Below are positions 61,599 to 64,000 of a stretch of DNA of 64,000 nt, in pieces (position 1 is the first letter of the stretch; each line of letters starts with the position of its first letter). The DNA is from Clostridiales bacterium (GTDB lineage: Bacteria > Bacillota > Clostridia > Oscillospirales > Acutalibacteraceae): contig JAAWSO010000002.1 of NCBI GenBank assembly GCA_022801595.1, forward strand, positions 124,001 through 188,000. The letters are read 5' to 3'. The position numbers and the translations under genes are program-made. Below the pieces are notes generated by a model. The model was not told the origin of the DNA. It was given only the letters and a program-made list of their open reading frames with translations, and searched no databases.

Positions 61599-62138
61599 AT
61601 GGCTAGACTGAAGGATTATTATAAAAAAGACGTCGCTCCAGCAATGATGAAAAAATTCTCTTACGACAGCGTGATGCAGATCCCGAAGCTGGATAAGGTT
61701 GTCATCAACGTGGGCGCCGGCGAAGCAAAGGACAACTCCAAAGTGATCGACGCGATCATGACCGACATTGCAGCCATCACCGGCCAAAAGCCAATGACCT
61801 GCAAGGCAAAGAAGTCCGTTGCTAACTTTAAGCTCCGCGAGGGCATGAACATTGGCGTTAAAGTAACCCTGCGCGGCGAAAGAATGTATGAGTTTGTGGA
61901 TCGTCTCTTCAACATCGCGCTCCCAAGAGTGCGCGATTTTCGAGGCATCAATCCAAACTCCTTTGATGGCCGCGGCAATTACAACATGGGCATCAAAGAG
62001 CAATTGATCTTCCCAGAGATCGATTACGATAAGATTGACAAGGTTCGCGGAATGGACATTTGTTTCGTAACAACCGCAAAAACCGACGAGGAGTCCCGGG
62101 AGCTGCTGTCTCTGATGGGCGCCCCGTTTGCGAAATAA
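61599..62138 (+). CDS. rplE: Ribosomal protein L5
   Basis: From the ATG at 61599 the protein has 179 residues: [43 protein letters not shown] ... [54 protein letters not shown] is seven bases upstream, touching an unused ATG. L5 binds 5S rRNA. Confidence 0.97.
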   Translation: MARLKDYYKKDVAPAMMKKFSYDSVMQIPKLDKVVINVGAGEAKDNSKVIDAIMTDIAAITGQKPMTCKAKKSVANFKLREGMNIGVKVTLRGERMYEFVDRLFNIALPRVRDFRGINPNSFDGRGNYNMGIKEQLIFPEIDYDKIDKVRGMDICFVTTAKTDEESRELLSLMGAPFAK

Positions 62139-62150
62139 GGAGGGAATATT

Positions 62151-62336
62151 GTGGCCAAGACTTCAATGAAAGTAAAACAGCAGAGAGGGTCCAAGTACTC
62201 CACTCGCCAATATAACAGATGCAAAATCTGTGGCAGGCCGCATGCCTACCTGCGCAAGTTCGGTATTTGCCGTATCTGCTTCAGGGAGCTTGCTTATAAG
62301 GGCGAGATCCCAGGCGTAAAAAAGGCCAGCTGGTAA
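62151..62336 (+). CDS. rpsN: Ribosomal protein S14, zinc type
   Basis: The 61-residue protein has both zinc cysteine pairs, [20 protein letters not shown], as in the zinc (type Z) S14 used under zinc-replete conditions. The start is GTG, with AAGGAGGG upstream. A zinc-free paralogue, if any, is not in the window. Confidence 0.97.
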   Translation: MAKTSMKVKQQRGSKYSTRQYNRCKICGRPHAYLRKFGICRICFRELAYKGEIPGVKKASW

Positions 62337-62360
62337 AGCTTAGCAAAGGAGGTAAACGGT

Positions 62361-62759
62361 ATGCAGATTACAGATCCAATCGCCGATTTGCTCACACGTA
62401 TCCGCAACGCGAGTTCTGCAAAGCATGATTCCGTGGAAATTCCTGCTTCCAACATGAAGAAGGCAATTGTCCAAATTCTGGTGGATGAGGGTTACGTGAA
62501 GAATTTCACCATAGTGGAAGATGGCAAACAAGGCATCATTAAAGTAAATCTTAAATATGGCGAGGGCAAGGTTTCCGCCATTAAGGGCCTGCGCAGAGTT
62601 TCTAAACCAGGCCTGAGAATTTATTCCAATGCGGAAGAACTGCCAAAGGTTATCAAAGGCCTTGGCGTTGCTGTCATTTCGACTTCCAAAGGCGTGATGA
62701 CCGATCGTCAGGCTCGGAAAGAGAATGTAGGCGGCGAGGTTCTCGCATTTATTTGGTAA
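62361..62759 (+). CDS. rpsH: Ribosomal protein S8
   Basis: [49 protein letters not shown] and the end [26 protein letters not shown] identify S8, 132 residues. In E. coli S8 represses the spc operon; no equivalent site was checked here. Confidence 0.98.
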   Translation: MQITDPIADLLTRIRNASSAKHDSVEIPASNMKKAIVQILVDEGYVKNFTIVEDGKQGIIKVNLKYGEGKVSAIKGLRRVSKPGLRIYSNAEELPKVIKGLGVAVISTSKGVMTDRQARKENVGGEVLAFIW

Positions 62760-62778
62760 GGAAAGGGGTGCTACTACT

Positions 62779-63327
62779 ATGTCGCGAATTGGAAGAAAAC
62801 CCATAAATATTCCCGCTGGCGTGGATGTAAAGCTCAACGCCAACGTTATGACGGTCAAGGGTCCGAAGGGCACGCTGACACAGGAGCTCCATCCTGCTAT
62901 GGCCATTGCCATCGAAGGCAATGAGATCCTCGTTACCCGTCCCAACGACGCAAAGGAAAACCGCTCCCTGCACGGCTTGACTCGGACGCTCATCCACAAT
63001 ATGGTGGTTGGCGTGACCGAGGGCTTCAAGAAGGAGCTGGACGTGAACGGCGTTGGTTATCGTGTGCAAAAGACTGGCAAAGATTTGGTGATGAACCTTG
63101 GCTTCTCCCATCAGGTAATCATGCCAGAAATTGAGGGCATTACCATTGAGTGCCCAAATCCAAACAAAATCATCGTTTCCGGTCCAGACAAGCAAAAGGT
63201 TGGTCAGTTTGCTGCTGAGATCCGCGAGAAACGTCTCCCAGAGCCATACAAGGGCAAGGGTATTAAGTATGTTGACGAAGTGATCCGCCGCAAGGAAGGC
63301 AAAGCCGGTAAGGGTTCTAAGAAGTAA
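62779..63327 (+). CDS. rplF: Ribosomal protein L6
   Basis: The 182-residue protein ([39 protein letters not shown] ... [44 protein letters not shown]) is a complete two-domain L6, located near the sarcin-ricin loop. Confidence 0.98.
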   Translation: MSRIGRKPINIPAGVDVKLNANVMTVKGPKGTLTQELHPAMAIAIEGNEILVTRPNDAKENRSLHGLTRTLIHNMVVGVTEGFKKELDVNGVGYRVQKTGKDLVMNLGFSHQVIMPEIEGITIECPNPNKIIVSGPDKQKVGQFAAEIREKRLPEPYKGKGIKYVDEVIRRKEGKAGKGSKK

Positions 63328-63345
63328 TTAAAGGAGTGAATCATC

Positions 63346-63705
63346 ATGGTGAATAAGGCTGATAGAAACACAGCCCGTCTGAAGCGCCACCTGAGAGTGC
63401 GCAGCAAAATCTCCGGCACAAGCGAGTGCCCACGCCTGAACGTATTCCGCTCCAGCAAGAACATCTATGCCCAGATTATCGACGATGTTAAGGGTGTTAC
63501 TCTGGTAGCAGCTTCTACTCTGGACAAAGAGTTCACTGGAAATGGCGGAAACAAAGAGGCGGCACGCAAAGTCGGCGCAATGATCGCCAAGCGTGCAGCA
63601 GAGAAAGGCATCACCGAGGTTGTGTTTGACCGCGGTGGCTATATTTTCCACGGCCGTGTCAAAGAGCTGGCCGAAGGCGCCCGCGAGGGTGGCCTCAACT
63701 TCTAA
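63346..63705 (+). CDS. rplR: Ribosomal protein L18
   Basis: The 119-residue protein has [37 protein letters not shown] and the end [26 protein letters not shown]. It binds 5S rRNA together with L5. Confidence 0.98.
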   Translation: MVNKADRNTARLKRHLRVRSKISGTSECPRLNVFRSSKNIYAQIIDDVKGVTLVAASTLDKEFTGNGGNKEAARKVGAMIAKRAAEKGITEVVFDRGGYIFHGRVKELAEGAREGGLNF

Positions 63706-63723
63706 TTATAAGGAGGGATACTT

Positions 63724-64000
63724 TTGGCTAGAATTGACGCATCAACAATTGATCTGAAAGAACACGTGGTTGCGATTAACCGCGTATCCAAGACCGTAAA
63801 GGGCGGCCGTATCTTTAAGTTCGCCGCTTTGGTAGTGGTGGGCGACGGCAACGGCACCGTAGGCTTTGGTATTGGCAAAGCAGGCGAGGTTCCGGATTCC
63901 ATCCGTAAGGGCATCGAGGACGCAAAGAAAAACCTGATGAAGGTTTCCCTGCGCGGATCCACCATTCCTCACGAGGTTCTGGGCGCGTTCGGCGCAGGCC
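63724..64000 (+). CDS. rpsE: Ribosomal protein S5 (3' part cut by window edge)
   Basis: The gene starts at a TTG (63724), nine bases after AGGAGGG, and runs off the window. The 92 visible residues, [70 protein letters not shown], match S5. It was missed by the ORF track because no stop or ATG is in range. Confidence 0.96.
   Translation, partial: MARIDASTIDLKEHVVAINRVSKTVKGGRIFKFAALVVVGDGNGTVGFGIGKAGEVPDSIRKGIEDAKKNLMKVSLRGSTIPHEVLGAFGAG

Noticed and set aside
1-64000. CRISPR arrays, tRNA or rRNA genes, transposases
   Set aside because: None was seen: no regularly spaced direct repeats, no cloverleaf with GGTTCGAATCC-like arms, and no transposase motifs in the translated frames.

Overview
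The window looks like the chromosome of a spore-forming anaerobic Firmicute of class Clostridia, probably near Oscillospiraceae/Ruminococcaceae. The reasons are the mid-range GC content, strong AGGAGG ribosome sites, canonical TTGACA/TATAAT promoters, a T-box leader, a SpoVB-type flippase, [FeFe]-hydrogenase maturases, a zinc-type S14 and anaerobic (early cobalt insertion) cobalamin genes. The species call is inference; no rRNA gene is present.

Bases 1-15800, minus strand: one long tetrapyrrole cluster. Read in its own direction it runs cbiK, then cbiD-cbiL-cbiF-cbiG-hemA-cbiH-cobK/sirC-hemC-cobA/hemD-hemB-hemL-cbiET-cbiA-cobT. HemA, HemL, HemB, HemC and HemD make uroporphyrinogen III from glutamyl-tRNA. 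CobA and SirC carry it to sirohydrochlorin, CbiK inserts cobalt, and the Cbi enzymes build the corrin ring. A compact cobalamin riboswitch with a terminator lies between cbiK and cbiD, so B12 should gate every gene except cbiK. CbiA lacks the usual glutaminase cysteine.

Bases 16200-23720, plus strand: an aromatic amino acid operon, aroB-aroC-aroE/K-aroQ-aroF-aroA-tyrA, with a good sigma-A promoter and a terminator at each end of the aroA-tyrA part. Bases 23760-27580: a VTC polyphosphate-polymerase-like protein, a DUF4956 membrane protein and a large CotH-kinase-like membrane protein. They are preceded by 11-bp-spaced TTAACA-type repeats that look like a PhoP box. I consider this the most interesting unit of the window.

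Bases 27750-33890, minus strand: methionine synthesis (metY, metF, a separate MetH reactivation-domain protein, metH) and a cysteine-bearing Rrf2 regulator. Bases 34130-37500: [FeFe]-hydrogenase maturation (TM1266-like regulator, hydG, hydF) behind a structured leader with a terminator. Bases 37500-39500: an AT-rich island of small DNA-binding regulators. Bases 39580-43910: ilvB-ilvN-ilvA-ridA behind a T-box leader. Bases 44000-54660: assorted housekeeping genes (M3 peptidase, SpoVB-like flippase, prmA, dcd, pheA, acpP, proS, a lipoprotein). Bases 54760-55260: an XRE repressor with a palindromic operator and a decayed neighbour.

Bases 55380-64000, plus strand: the S10-spc ribosomal protein operon, with a promoter and leader attenuator, from rpsJ to a truncated rpsE at the window edge. 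A low-copy family of intergenic repeats recurs upstream of cbiK, upstream of metF and downstream of dcd.
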